Source of the DNA: Lamellibrachia columna
Taxonomy: Eukaryota > Annelida > Polychaeta > Sabellida > Siboglinidae
NCBI GenBank assembly: GCA_963662155.1
Contig: OY759271.1
Span: forward strand, 41,737,000-41,800,999
Length of the DNA: 64,000 nt
Direction of reading: 5' to 3'
Part shown: one piece after another, positions 10,101-21,499 of the stretch
Numbering within the stretch: position 1 is the first letter of the stretch
How the letters are laid out: each line of letters starts with the position of its first letter
Translations under genes and position numbers: made by a program
The notes under the pieces: generated by a model
The model's input: only the letters and a program-made list of their open reading frames with translations
Told to the model about the DNA's origin: nothing
Database searches by the model: none

Positions 10101-10637
10101 CTTTAAATAAACCAGGTTATAAAAAGATATGCTCTTAAAGGCTATGTCTTTAAAGAATAGAAAAAAATCATGAAAATTATACAATTTTAATTAATCAAAT
10201 TCTTCACTACAGTTTTCATATACCAATGATACAGTTTTTAATTATACAATCCCACTTATATAAACATAGAAGTAAATAGTAATATCAATTGTAAATGATA
10301 AGTTGTGACTGCAGAACTCCCAAAGTTTATGAATCTACTTTGATTAGAAAGATTCGACAATTACAGAAATTAAATTAGGATATATTCAATATCTGGTAGA
10401 GCTGATGGTTAGGTAAAACTTAAGTTAACTAATTTATTTACAATATCATATTACTCAGAGATAATTCACACCTAAGCAGTAGTGGTCAGATTGTGTGTTG
10501 AAATTTCAATGAAGAGCGACTAGGCGAATACAAAGTTTCTGATATTGCACACATGTTCAAGTAATGCAAAGTTTCATGCCGTGGGGGGTCTAGGGTTAAA
10601 TGACATAGGTTTTGTGTAGTATCTGTTAAACATCAAT

Positions 10638-10712
10638 ATTTTGAGATGATCCCTATGTTTTGAGCTGATCCCTATGTTTTGAGATGATCCCTGTTTTGAG
10701 ATGATCCTCATA
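10638..10712. repeat. 19-bp tandem repeat just downstream of the E15 donor
   Basis: Three to four copies of ttgagatgatccctatgtt beginning about 10-20 bases into intron 15 in the MADD direction. The exon itself is not part of the unit. Confidence 0.8.
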
Positions 10713-10720
10713 ATACCCAC

Positions 10721-10780
10721 CGAGTGGAGCGAACGGCCGGGTGGACTTGGGAGGCACTGTTGGTGTGTTCTTGGCATTTC
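10721..10780 (-). CDS. madd: MADD exon E15 (small, proline-rich)
   Basis: 60-nt exon encoding NAKNTPTVPPKSTRPFAPLG. Acceptor GATTGCAG, phase 1 entry and exit, donor CTCG/GTGGGT. A symmetric phase means it could be skipped. Little conserved sequence, but both splice sites are good and the phases fit E14 and E16. Confidence 0.82.
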
Positions 10781-10811
10781 CTGCAATCACAGAATAATGA
10801 CGCAGTAAGAG

Positions 10812-10865
10812 CATGCAAGTGACGTCTTCATGCAAGTGACGTCTTCATGCAAGTGACGTCTTCAT
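10812..10865. repeat. 17-bp repeat (3 copies) carrying TGACGTC motifs
   Basis: Three tandem copies of catgcaagtgacgtctt about 30 bp upstream of the E15 acceptor. Each copy contains TGACGTC, one base short of the CRE palindrome, so three potential CREB/ATF-type sites are spaced 17 bp apart. Confidence 0.85.
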
Positions 10866-11202
10866 TAAAACTGGCATCTGCATGAATAAATAATTCACTG
10901 GCAGCAGCGTGCAGCGCAAGCAGACTGAGAAACGGCTGAGTATTGGAAAACAGTGATGGGAGAAACTCTCACATAAATGAAGTGAATTTGTCGTTGAAAT
11001 TCCAATTACATCAATACAAAATATACAATAAAATACTAGCAGTACAGTGTTAGAACTTATTCAGTTATTGCACTGCATTTCAAGTTATTTACTGGTATTT
11101 ACAATAGAGGAATGAGCCAAGTAAACAAGTTCTGCTCTATAACTGTATAATTTCCAACTACTTGACATAAAATTAAAGGAAAGGTATCTGTTGAAGAGAT
11201 GT

Positions 11203-11290
11203 GACAGCCATACAGATGTGACAGCCATACATATACGACAGCCATACAGATGTGACAGCCATACAGATGTGACAGCCATACAGATGCACA
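11203..11290. repeat. 17-bp minisatellite (5 copies)
   Basis: Unit gacagccatacagatgt, period 17. Intronic, MADD intron 14. Confidence 0.9.
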
Positions 11291-11873
11291 AATCATTGTT
11301 TGTTATTATCTGAGCTCTCAGATGAGGACATGTGCCAAAGAGTTATACACAAGTTGTGAAACTGTCAATCATTGAATGAAAATTCCCCAAATTTATTTTG
11401 TATGCAGACATAAAAATTTTACAGGCAGTATCATATCAAAGTAGTGTCTACTCAAGGAAAAAGTGCTACATCAGCATACTATTAACATAAAAGAAAGCAA
11501 GAATATCAGCCAGGAGAGGCTGCTCCGAGAATGCATATACAGAAATCAAGGCATCTTCACGTGAAGCTGTCCATGAGCCAAGACCAAAAAGCCAGACCTG
11601 GTCAGACAAGCAGGTTCTATTATGCAAGAAATGACTCTCTATAGCTGGGAGCTGTCTCAGATTGTGATACTGCAAGTACTCACAAAAAAGATTCCACATA
11701 AAGTATCGGGGATCAGGTCGTATTACCAGTCAGGATTAGCTTGTCTTTATAATGTTGCTTCAATAAGCTCAAGGGAGTCAACACTGCACATGATGAAGAC
11801 ACGTACAGCAGATATAGACAGACAGGTACTAATTACACACATATATTTGTCAGAGGACTGTTCTGTTTCTGAT

Positions 11874-12007
11874 TTCTTGGAGAACAACATTGCCATGTTT
11901 AGACACGGGGTTAACAGCTGATGTGAGCAGAGAATTTCTTGGAGAACACATACATTAATCACAACATTGCCATGTTTAGACACGGGGTTAACAGCTGATG
12001 TGAGCAG
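11874..12007. repeat. Tandem duplication of about 65 bp
   Basis: Two adjacent copies that share ttcttggagaacacatacat-type sequence followed by acattgccatgtttagacac and ggggttaacagctgatgtga. The rest of 10866-13190 is AT-rich intron with no other element recognised. Confidence 0.8.
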
Positions 12008-13196
12008 AAAATACAAACTCAGAAATATTAATACTAGGTTATGGAGTGAGACTATTTATGTAGATATGGGCAGGGATAGCATCACATGCCCGCAGGAAAA
12101 TGGTGCATTCTGGTGCATTCTAAATGTCTAATTGAGACTGAGAGTTGATGTGTCTGCAAACTAGATGAAAAAACAAATTCCTGAATACCCCCTGTGATTG
12201 TTCTTGCGTTGTTTTTGAACATTGCATGGTAAAGTAAAGGTTAATGTTTTAGATTCCCCAGTAGGTGGCACTGATATACAAACACCGAATACAAGACATA
12301 CAGCGACAATGTGATGATCACAGACAATACGCCACATCTGACATACAACTATAACCATCAGACAATCAATGCACTCATGTTAGTGATTCAACCGACATAA
12401 GTCGCAAGACCAGATAAATGGTAATTTGTGACCCAGAAACACAGACTGAGCAATGAATCGGTCAATCAACTGATGTTATTTTCTAGATTAAAGATGTTAA
12501 GTGTTAAAGATCAGGAGTCATAGGGTTAAAGATCATCTCCCATAACAGTTGGAAAGAAGGCATTCTGAATTTGTTTCAATGGAAACACAACCAGCACCGC
12601 GGCACATGCACAAAGAGTTTGCCATGACCATGCAATATAGATGTAGGTACACTTGTATATATAATATGGAACATTCAAACAAGGTAGATACCCATTCTCC
12701 TCACTGCAATTGGGGACGTTGCTTCCTCCAAAGTCTTGGGCAAGTTGAGTCCATCTTAAGATGCAAATACAATACAATTTTTTATCTCAAATTAATTTAT
12801 AGTTAATTTATGGGTGAAACCATAGAGGCCCCGGTAAATGCGAACATGGCAAAATATAAATAGGACCTATGCATTCTGTACTACATAATGTTACAGTATA
12901 AATAGCCGAACAATCCTTTGTATCAATAGCATTTGTATATAAGTCAACATTCTCTGCGTTCCTACATTTGTTTTTACATTTCTATGTTTTAGTAATGTTT
13001 TCAAGCTATACTTGCTGAAAAACAGACTTAATCCACTGTTTAAACAACATTTCTGAACCAATTCTTAAAAAAAAATTTGAGTTCAAATCCTAACCAAAAT
13101 GCAAATCTAAAGAAAATAAAGAAATCTGGTTAGCACTACATTAAAAAAATTAATTCCCCAAATATTTTATTTTAAAAACAGAACTTATACGATTAT

Positions 13197-13872
13197 ACTG
13201 TCGATCCTCATTATAACATGGTGGTCAGGGTCCACGATTTCGGACTGCGCTGTAAATAATAACCTGGATCTGAGCAGCCAAAAATGTATATGATTTGACA
13301 CATGTAGTATGCAAGCTGATTAAACACAGAAAACGAAAATGGGTAGAATGAATAATTGCTTCACTTCGTCTTTCAACTGATTTCGACCGAAGCATAAATT
13401 TATGATGCACCACTTAACACTGTTTCATAAGCGGATTACGAATTCGTATTTTCACACACTGGTAGCACCTTGGGTTAGCATTTGTCATGTTGGTTTCAAG
13501 TTGCGAAAATTATTAGTTTTGTAATGTAATGGAAGCATGCCTTTTCACCCCAGTGTTACATTGGTATTGCATACTAACGTGCATTTAAGACTGTTTATCT
13601 GATTCTTACACGAGGCATATTTGTGAATCTCGATTGCAATTTACAAACCCCAGAAGCAAAGCCAGCGACAGCGATTGATGTCGGTGGCAGCGTAAAACAA
13701 ACAACACGTCATTCACTGACATTGTTCATCTAATGTTTTTTGAGAATTATCAAAGCAATTCTAAGTAGGTTTAAGCAGGTCCATTTGGGATTTCCCCCTG
13801 GTGGCAGAAAATCGGGGTCCATGACCGATGGCCTTATATCCGAATCTGCGTAATAACGAGGCACGACTGTAT
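13197..13872. mobile_element. Possible pogo/Tigger-like MITE (about 675 bp)
   Basis: The left end TACTGTCGATCCTCATTATA and the right end (read inward TACAGTCGTGCCTCGTTATT) are imperfect inverted repeats next to TA dinucleotides. Both are followed by a copy of a ggtcNNNgtccatga-like block. The pattern CAGTCGNNCCTCGTTAT at a TA target resembles pogo/Tigger-type transposon ends. No transposase is visible. Confidence 0.55.
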
Positions 13873-14320
13873 CTGGCTGTTGACATTTCATAAATGAGTC
13901 CCTATGGCACAAGACACAATCAAATATGACTAACAGTATTAATTAATTAAGCATTGCTAACTTGATCCATTATATCATGGCAGTAGAGGATTACCAACAA
14001 GTTTATTTGTAATAAATTAGCCTTTAAAAATCTTTACCATGTCTCTGTTATTTACAACTTTATTACTTTTCCATAATAGTAATGTTTTTTATTTCAGACA
14101 ATAAGCAGTATGTCCACAGTAATTACCACGGCAAACATTGATCCATTGTTTCAAGTATGTAACATAAATGCTGCAAAGAAATGGTGTTGTGCTTTCACAT
14201 ATTTTGGTAAACTCTGCCACAAGTACAGTTTGACTGGAAAGAAAAGGCTGTTCTCGATACACAATAATAAAAGTAACTAACATTAACATAGAATATCTAG
14301 TCTTTGACAAGAACACCTAC

Positions 14321-14582
14321 CAAACAACTCAGACAATGTGTGACTGGCCGTCTGTGCATAGCCGTTGATCTCATCGATAATGTCGGTGATATTTGGCACC
14401 TTCTCGGAGTCTTCAAGCGCTTCCCGATGACCGAGCGATGCTTGCGCCTCACGATGAGCTCGCGATGTGTCTCTGTTGACAGGTGGCGTCAACTCTTGGC
14501 CCCTGGTGGTCACTGTGGGGTCCTTCTTCAATAGAACTGTGTCTCTGCTTGCGAATATCACGTCTTTGTCAATGGATACTGC
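14321..14582 (-). CDS. madd: MADD exon E14
   Basis: 262 nt encoding AVSIDKDVIFASRDTVLLKK, a polar stretch (NRDTSRAHREAQASLGHREA) and PNITDIIDEINGYAQTASHT, LSELFG. Acceptor TTTGCAG, phase 0 entry, phase 1 exit, donor TTTG/GTAGGT. The helical NITDIIDEINGYAQ segment is conserved-looking, the rest is linker. Confidence 0.88.
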
Positions 14583-15103
14583 CTGCAAATGGAACAACTT
14601 CTTTTGCTACAAATGTGCACACTTCAAATTCAGGTTTTATAACAAATGTAAGAAACTAGTCTGATGTTCGTTCTGAATATTTCAGCCACTTTACATGGTC
14701 TTTGTCAGCAGACTAAGTTTGCTAAGGGTGTGCCACATGACCAACATAGCGAACTCAATTTGCTGAAAAAGGCCGTGTGAAGCGGCCGAAATACTTTCTT
14801 GAGAGGTCATTATGTAAAAACTGTAAGTTGGTTTATCATTTATGACTAATACGCAAAATGTAAAACGAAATACTGTTGATCTGACAATGTGTTAAATCAA
14901 GCAGGATTGCAGTGAATGTGATAATGCTTTCATCACATCTTCTGCATCTTCATAACCAATTTAATGACGTGCAACACTCCACTGGCATTCTAACCTCCAA
15001 GGACGTTTAGAGATATACAGTCACAGACGTTTGGAAGTACAGAGCGCAAAATTTTTTTTAGGGGGTTTCACAGCTCAATAAAACCCCGATTAAATTGACG
15101 TAC
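14583..15103 (-). other. MADD intron 13, nothing firm
   Basis: 521 bp. A small palindromic stretch ggccgtgtgaagcggcc (near 14770-14786) stands out, otherwise AT-rich and featureless. Confidence 0.5.
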
Positions 15104-15329
15104 CTTGCTGAGGGCCACAGGACTTGGTGGCGGGGGTCTCTGGGGTGGTATCCTGCCTGTGTTCCGACTGACCTTCCGCTCACTACTCGCCCGGATAAAT
15201 GACCTCTGTCTGGCAGATCCAATGTCAGACTTTCGGTTCAACGTATCATAGGCCGAGTCAATACTCTTGAGTGACGTCGACTCAGAGAGGCTATCTATTC
15301 TCCGAGAGTCCGGCATCATTGGCTTCATC
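15104..15329 (-). CDS. madd: MADD exon E13
   Basis: 226 nt encoding MKPMMPDSRRIDSLSESTSL, KSIDSAYDTLNRKSDIGSAR and a proline run IPPQRPPPPSPVALSK. Acceptor GTTACCAG, phase 2 entry, phase 0 exit, donor AAG/GTACGT. Serine- and arginine-rich linker with likely phosphorylation sites and an SH3-ligand-like PPQRPPPPSP. Confidence 0.9.
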
Positions 15330-15454
15330 CTGGTAACATAACACACAAAGTCACACTTTAATGTTACCACAGTTAGTAGCCACTATTAAATATGATGGCA
15401 AGGAAAATACCTGCAAGTTATCAATGAGAAAACAATAAGAGATTACATTCCCAC

Positions 15455-15510
<56 letters not shown>

Positions 15511-15600
15511 AATTTACCAATGAGATAAATCCTCTTCACACACACCCCCACCCCCCCACCCCACCCCACACACACCCACCCGCACCCCACCCCTTGTTAC
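15455..15600. repeat. (TA)n microsatellite followed by a C-rich tract
   Basis: About 25 TA dinucleotides (15460-15508), then CACCCCC-type sequence (15538-15592), in the 329-bp intron between E13 and E12. Confidence 0.9.
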
Positions 15601-15658
15601 TTAACAAAATTATATATTAACCAGTAGTTACAGAACATTATCTGTGTTGTCACTGTAC

Positions 15659-15939
15659 CTTGACTGTAGCTTGGGGGACAGTTTAGGTGACACCATTGTA
15701 GCATCGTACTTAAACTGTCCGTCAATTCTAGACGTTGTTGGACTGAAGGTGAAGTGGGCTTCCTTGCGGGTGGGCGTAACATTACCCGAGTCGTACTTGA
15801 ACACAGTTGTATCATCCTTTCTCGTTGGTGTGATTCGACCGGAATCGTAGCGGAAGACATGATCTTCTATGCCAGCTTTGTGGGCGCCCTCTTTTGGACT
15901 CGGCTGCAAACTGTCCTTGCATATGCTTTCAGCTTCGAC
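15659..15939 (-). CDS. madd: MADD exon E12
   Basis: 281 nt encoding VEAESICKDSLQPSPKEGAH, then a short internal duplication (FRYDSGRITPTRKDD and FKYDSGNVTPTRKEA), and FKYDATMVSPKLSPKLQSR. Phase 0 entry, phase 2 exit. Acceptor GATCTCCAG, donor CAAG/GTACAG. TPTRK and SPKLSPK look like proline-directed phosphosites. Upstream of the acceptor, LINE sequence begins within about 30-45 bp. Confidence 0.87.
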
Positions 15940-15966
15940 CTGGAGATCCAAAAGCAAGTTGTGTGA

Positions 15967-18445
15967 GCATTAGAGGACTCACTGAAGAAACTGAACTGGC
16001 ACTTCAGGCAAGAGAGTACAGGGATTGAGGACCAACAATTTCAATTTTTAATCCAGGATAGCTTTCTTACTCAGCACGTACTAGAACCAACCAGGGGAGA
16101 AAATGTATTAGATATAGTTCTGTCATCACAAAAAGAATTAGTGGACAATGTAAAAATATTTGAACCATTGGGTAATAGTGATCATAATCAAATACATTTT
16201 GACATCAATGTAAAATCAGAAAGTAAAAATAAGAAAACGTACAAGAGAAACTTCCACAAAGGTAACTACAAAGATATGAGAAAATACTTAGCAAAGCTAG
16301 ATTGGAATAACATGCTGATGAATAAGACCGCAATTGAATGTTGGAATATTCTAAAATATGAAATTGAGAGCATCATCGATAAATTTGTTCCCTTCCAAAA
16401 ACAAGGAAAATGGTGTAGAAAGAAACACTTGTCAAAAGAGGCTATTAGAAAAATAATGCTAAAACAAACTATGTGGAGGGTTTATAGGCGTACCAGAAAG
16501 GAAGAAGACTATGCAAAATACAAAGAGGCACTTAATGCAGCTACAACTGAAATCAGACAATCTAAAAGAAGCTATGAGCAAAAACTAGCATGTAACATAA
16601 AAAATGACAGCAAGAGTTTTTATGCATATGTCAGGAGTAAACAAAACGTACAAGACAAGGTTGGACCTCTAGAAGACAGTGCTGGAAATATAATATCACA
16701 GGGGTTTTTAATGGCGGAAGACCTAAATGGTTACTTCAGTTCAGTGTTTACCAAAGAAGATATTAGTTCATTACCAGTTGCTGATGCTAAATTTCAGGGG
16801 GCTAAATCTGACTATTTAGGTCCGTTAGTTGTAACTCCAGAATTGGTAGCTAAGAAAATAAAGGCAATGAAGGACAACAAATCACCGGGAGTGGATGGGA
16901 TTCCTCCAAAATTACTAATGGAAACAGTAGAACAAATCAGTATACCACTTGCAAGAGTATTCAACTTGTCATTAAAAGAGGGAGTTGTTCCGTTTGAATG
17001 GAAAGAAGCAAGCATCATACCATTATTTAAAAAGGGTTCGAGAAATAAGTCAGAGAATTACAGACCAGTGAGTTTAACGTCAGTGATTTGTAAATTATTA
17101 GAAAGGTTAATTAAAGACCATATGGTGGACTTCCTCGTTAAGCATAAATTATTAAATTCATCTCAACATGGATTCCTTAAAGCGAGGTCATGCTTAACAA
17201 ATATGTTATGTTTTTTGGAAGAAATCACTAAGTGGATAGACGTGGGATCGCCAGTAGATATTATCTACTTAGATTTTCAGAAAGCTTTTGACAAAGTGCC
17301 ACATCAAAGATTACTACTTAAATTAAAAGCCCATGGTATCGGGGATAGCATAACTGACTGGATAGAACAATGGCTGACTGACAGAAGACAATGAGTTGTA
17401 GTGGATGGAGAAGTTTCAAATTGGAAATCGGTTTTGAGTGGGGTACCTCAAGGATCAATATTAGGACCTATATTATTCTTAATATATATCAATGACTTGG
17501 ACAACAGTAACGTACTGAAATTTGCGGATGATACAAAACTGTTTAGAAAGGTTAATACTGATGGTGATAAGCAACATTTACAAAACGATCTAGACAGATT
17601 AGTGAAATGGTCTGAGAAATGGCAGATGTTGTTCAATTTTGGGAAATGTAAATGCCTACATACAGAACATGGGAACTTGGGTGTAAACTATAAAATGGGA
17701 GATACTGTTCTGGGTACTACTGTAAAGCATAAAGGAAAGAAAAGGACTTAGGAGTTACAATAAGCGCTGATATGAAAGTTTCAGAGCAGTGTGGTATTGC
17801 AGCTTCAAAGGGTAATCAAATTCTTGGATTGATTAGAAGAAACATAACATACAAGGGAAAAAAGTTAATTATACCTCTTTATAAAGCAATAGTTAGACCT
17901 CATTTAGAATACTGTATACAAGCATGGAGACCATATCGTAAGAAGGATATAGATACGCTTGAACGCATACAAAGGAGAGCAACTAAAATGATTCCAGAAC
18001 TGAGAGACCTTAGTTATGAAGAACGCCTGAAAGAATGTGGTTTAACAACTCTAGAGACAAGGAGGTTAAGAGGAGATCAGATTGAAGTTTTTAAGATATT
18101 GAATGGGTATGAAAATATTGATAGAAATATGTTTTTCTCACTCAAGAAGGATAGCAGAACTAGAGGACATGAGGTAAAATTAGTAAAGGATCAATGTAGA
18201 TTGGACATCAGGAAGCACTCGTTCTCACAGAGGACAATAAATGAATGGAACAAATTGTCTACAGATTGTGTAACTGCTAGCAGCATATGTTTAAAAACAA
18301 GGTAGACACATATCTCAGGAGGGCGGGTTATAAGTAGATGAACATTGTTGGACTCTCGATAAGCCAATGGCTTCCTTGTCCACTTGCCATCTGGGCCTTT
18401 GGCTTGGATGGCAACTCTTGTTAAATCTTGTTAAAAATTTGTCAG
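15967..18445 (+). mobile_element. 5'-truncated CR1/Jockey-group LINE, antisense to MADD
   Basis: Non-LTR retrotransposon in MADD intron 11. It starts inside the endonuclease tail (about 15985: FLTQHVLEPTRG, then PLGNSDHNQI), continues through a linker and a complete set of reverse-transcriptase motifs (SPGVDGIPPKLL; YLDFQKAFDKVPH; GVPQGSILGPILF; FADD), the thumb and the C-terminal region, and ends in a short 3' UTR with TTGTTAAATCTTGTTAAA. A TGA at 17392-17394 (an expected Arg codon) and a frameshift near 17740 break it. The FADD catalytic core is intact. It is dead but fairly recent. CR1-type elements often end in short repeated 3' octamers, consistent with this tail. Confidence 0.9.
16141..18305 (+). 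pseudogene. LINE ORF2 reverse transcriptase (broken)
   Basis: Coding remnant of the LINE. One open stretch runs 16141-17394, stops at TGA, resumes 17401-17751, shifts frame, then 17772-18305. The first part holds the endonuclease end and RT fingers/palm, the second the VPQGS and FADD motifs, the third the C-terminal KAIVRPHLEYCIQAWRPY and RRLRGDQIEVFKIL blocks, which are standard for this group. Two lesions prevent a full product. Confidence 0.9.
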
Positions 18446-18958
18446 GTTAACTGACATAATTTGTTGTGCCTTCAGAAGGGATATTTTTTATGAATTTTTA
18501 TTTTCTAGAATGCCATATACCAAAATGATATATTCAACAATATGCTTCACATTCATTATATAAAACTGACTTCTTTGTCTACACTTCATTTAAACTGTCT
18601 CCTCTGTGTGTTTACACAATAATCCTGCTATGACTGTGGTGAAACTATCTAAATCAAACATAATTCCATTCCTGAAGGTAAGGAAGACTAATAAACAATG
18701 TCTGAAAGGTAAAACATTCACAGTATTTTCCTACTACATTAACTTTGCAATCTGTCAATCACAAATAAAAGCATATATATTCTAAAAATTATAATGTTAA
18801 ATTTATCATGTTTCCATGTCTTCTCCATATAATATATGATGCACCAGAGAAAGAAATTGGTTAATATATTTGGTCCCAATACACTTGATGGCAAAACTAT
18901 TCAAAGTTTCAAGAAAACATTCAGCCACCATAAACGACAAGAGCATTGTGACCTTCAC
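18446..18958 (-). other. Remainder of MADD intron 11
   Basis: AT-rich, between the LINE tail and E11. Nothing recognised. Confidence 0.6.
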
Positions 18959-19164
18959 CTTGACGAGACAGGGGCGGGGCACGTCCCCAGAGTAGGTGGG
19001 GCTAGAAGACTCAGAGGAGGAATCAGAGGAACCGTCATCGCTGTCAGGGGCGGAGAGGGCGGAGTCCGTGCCAGACAGGGTTGTGTCTGGCACCTGTAAC
19101 TCGCAGGGTGGGTCGAATACACATGCCTCATCCACCATGAGGACCTGGCCAGGACTTCGCTGAT
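18959..19164 (-). CDS. madd: MADD exon E11 (acidic serine-rich linker)
   Basis: 206 nt encoding DQRSPGQVLMVDEACVFDPP, ELQVPDTTLSGTDSALSAPD and SDDGSSDSSSESSSPTYSGD, ending VPRPCLVK. Acceptor ACTTACAG, phase 1 entry, phase 0 exit, donor AAG/GTGAAG. An acidic serine tract follows the DENN module in MADD proteins generally. Confidence 0.88.
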
Positions 19165-19488
19165 CTGTAAGTAAGCAAGATGTAGTCAAATAGGTACACA
19201 GTCTAATTGTTTTTATTGTAAAATCAGGTTACATAGTAAAAACCATACTTCTTTTACATCTTGATCACACAAATGTGTTTTGAACTATAATTTGCATATT
19301 ATCTGTTTATGAATATCGACCTTGTTGTTCTTCACGCAATGTAAACATGATATTCGAGTCGAAACATTCAGATCGCTGAATAAAACGGATTATTGAAGAA
19401 ACAACTAATGAGGCTTCAGTGTATTCAATGCAAAAATGTATACATACACTGTACAAGAAAGCAGAATTGATATGACTACTAGCCCGAC
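19165..19488 (-). repeat. MADD intron 10 with a dispersed repeat copy
   Basis: Bases about 19200-19345 (tttttattgtaaaatcaggt, then acaaatgtgttttgaactat, then gcaatgtaaacatg) are similar to 39053-39205 on the same strand. This marks an old interspersed repeat of about 150 bp. No coding content. Confidence 0.6.
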
Positions 19489-19599
19489 CTGGTGTTTCGC
19501 CATTGATGTCGCTGTTCTGAATGTCAATGACGAAGTCGCTGAGAGATGAGTAGGAGGAACTGGTACTCTCTGCGCTCTCGCTGTCACTGCCACTTTCAT
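19489..19599 (-). CDS. madd: MADD exon E10
   Basis: 111 nt encoding DESGSDSESAESTSSSYSSL, then SDFVIDIQNSDINGETPG. It aligns with vertebrate MADD DDSGSDS, SSSSYSSLGDFVSEM and CDINGDTP. Acceptor GATTCCAG, phase 1 at both ends. The donor CCAG/GTCGGG is non-consensus, but the phase with E11 supports it. Confidence 0.92.
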
Positions 19600-20049
19600 C
19601 TGGAATCAACAACACATTAAAAAATGTAATTCTATCACATATCACCTAGCCACAATATGCTTTAAAGATGAACCAGTCCAGGAAACACTGGAACCCTACT
19701 GATATGTGTATTCTGTCATCTTGACCGGATTGTCTAAAATATTGTTGCACTTGCTGACATTATTTTTATAGATTGTTTATGTTGATCCTGGCCGCAGAGA
19801 TTTCACAAAGACAACCACAGACTATGTTCTATGTTTGGCAATGTTGCCTTATAATCTATTTATAGTTAAATTCTGCTCTGCAATTTGGAAAGGATTTCAA
19901 TAAGTTAATGCTGTTATATCACTGCCAGGTGTCATTTAATGTTAATATGCTGGCTGCTCAAAACACAGTTTATTTATGGTCTGCCCTGCTCACATACAGT
20001 TTGTTGTTGCAGCCTGAATACATCACGTAACTTTACATCTAATACAAAC
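19600..20049 (-). other. MADD intron 9, nothing recognised
   Basis: 450 bp of plain AT-rich intron. Confidence 0.7.
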
Positions 20050-20269
20050 CTGTCGGGATATCTTCGGTCTTTGACTCAAGTGACAGCTGAAGGGCGGCTC
20101 CAAGGGTCGAACTGACATCATCATAGACACAGAAGTCAATCTTCTTCAGGGCCTGACTGTACCACTTGGGTTTGTCGCCGATTAGTAAAGGGTCATATAC
20201 CCCTGTCTGCACTCGCAAAAACACTACGTTCGTTGGACACAGTGCCCACTCTGCAAAGAACTCGACCGC
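20050..20269 (-). CDS. madd: MADD exon E9 (end of dDENN)
   Basis: 220 nt encoding AVEFFAEWALCPTNVVFLRV, then YDPLLIGDKPKWYSQALKKI. It aligns with the vertebrate [20 protein letters not shown] and FDPALIGDKPKWYAHQL. Acceptor CTCCACCAG, phase 0 entry, phase 1 exit, donor ACAG/GTTTGT. The LIGDKPKWY block marks the end of the DENN module. Confidence 0.97.
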
Positions 20270-20451
20270 CTGGTGGAGAGCAAAGGAACTAGGTTAGACA
20301 ATGTCAGCAACAAATTTCAGTCATTTTACTAATGCAAATAAAGAAAACATTTTTAATAAAGTAGTTTTTAAATGGAAAATGTGAATGAATGTGTAATATA
20401 GTTTACTCGTTCAATGTTCCTTAAATATTTTTATTTACCGATAACACATTT

Positions 20452-20671
20452 ATGTGGTATGTGTGTGGGTTGTGCGTGTGGTGTGCATGGTGTGTGTGTG
20501 GTGTGCAGCGTGCTATGTGTCTTGTGTGGAGTGCAGTGTGGTGTGTGTCATGTGTGTGGTGTGTGCGTGCGTGCGTGCGTGCGTGCATGCGCGGAGTGTG
20601 TGGTGTGTGCGTGGTGTGTGTGTGCATGCGTGTGTGGTATGCAGTGTGGTGTGATGTATGGTGCACAGTAC
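20452..20671. repeat. GT-rich degenerate simple repeat abutting the E8 donor
   Basis: A run of tgtgtgg, tgcgtgcg and related units reaches to within a few bases of the E8 donor (20671-20670). In the transcript it reads as a CA-rich tract, the type of sequence bound by CA-repeat splicing regulators. Confidence 0.85.
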
Positions 20672-20830
20672 CTGTGTTCGAGCGAGCTGTGTGGTGAAGA
20701 GTGCGGAGTTGGGTCGAGACTTGAGGAAGCTGTTGAGTTGGAAGGCGACCACAGGGCGGGGGTAGAGGCGAAGGGTGCGGGTGTGCTCGCTGAAGTTACC
20801 CAGCGTGTTGCTGGAGTTGAAGAATCTCAC
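20672..20830 (-). CDS. madd: MADD exon E8 (dDENN)
   Basis: 53 codons, phase 0 both ends: [40 protein letters not shown] and TTQLARTQ. Vertebrate MADD has [31 protein letters not shown] and KLARTQ. Acceptor TTAACAG, donor CAG/GTACTG. Confidence 0.97.
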
Positions 20831-21065
20831 CTGTTAAGAGACGAGACATAAAGTAATTCCACTGAACCTCATCAGCCCAGTACAGCTGGTAGAAGTTAAT
20901 TCACCAATCCACTTCATATAATCCTTCCAACAGCAAATTCCCAGTTTTTGTCACATTGACCATCATTACCATGCAACTTATACAAAAAGAGCAAATTATT
21001 AATTACCCAAGATGCATCTGGATGAAGCACTGTCCACTTAACCTAACCTTGACCTTGTGACCTAC

Positions 21066-21236
21066 CATAGCGACCCTGGTGGCAACATCCACCGAGTCAA
21101 CGTCGTTTCCATAGATGAGCGGGTTGAAGCCGGTGGTCGCCACTAAGTTCTGATGCCTGTGCAAAGTCTCTGGGTTACTGGCAAATGTGTCCAGGTTCTT
21201 GATAGGCTGCGGCGTCATGCTCATACTGGCGAGGGC
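21066..21236 (-). CDS. madd: MADD exon E7 (dDENN start)
   Basis: 57 codons, phase 0 both ends. It starts [15 protein letters not shown] and ends [20 protein letters not shown] plus AM, as in the vertebrate ALASMSLNTQPILNL and [21 protein letters not shown]. Acceptor TTGACAG, donor ATG/GTAGGT. Confidence 0.97.
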
Positions 21237-21499
21237 CTGTCAACAACAACATGGTCATATCAGCGAGGGCAACCTTTCTTCAACATACAGGTCAACTGCA
21301 TTTTAGGTATTATAATTTTTTTTTCCTGTTTCTGCCAATTAATTGATTATGAATGATATTGATCAAGAAACCAATTGTTATGTGATCTGTAGAAAACCCT
21401 TAAACTGTGATCATACATGGCACAGACTTGTATACATTAACTTATTCATTATAGGGAACGTACAGTGATTTGCATTAGTTAACTGATACAGCACTAGTT

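Noticed and set aside
19307..19645. Continuation of the E10 frame beyond GETPG into the intron
   Set aside because: E11 requires phase 1 entry and vertebrate homology ends at DTP; read-through is intronic.
20414..20851. 145-codon cysteine/valine-rich plus-strand frame
   Set aside because: Translation of GT-rich simple sequence running into the antisense of MADD E8.
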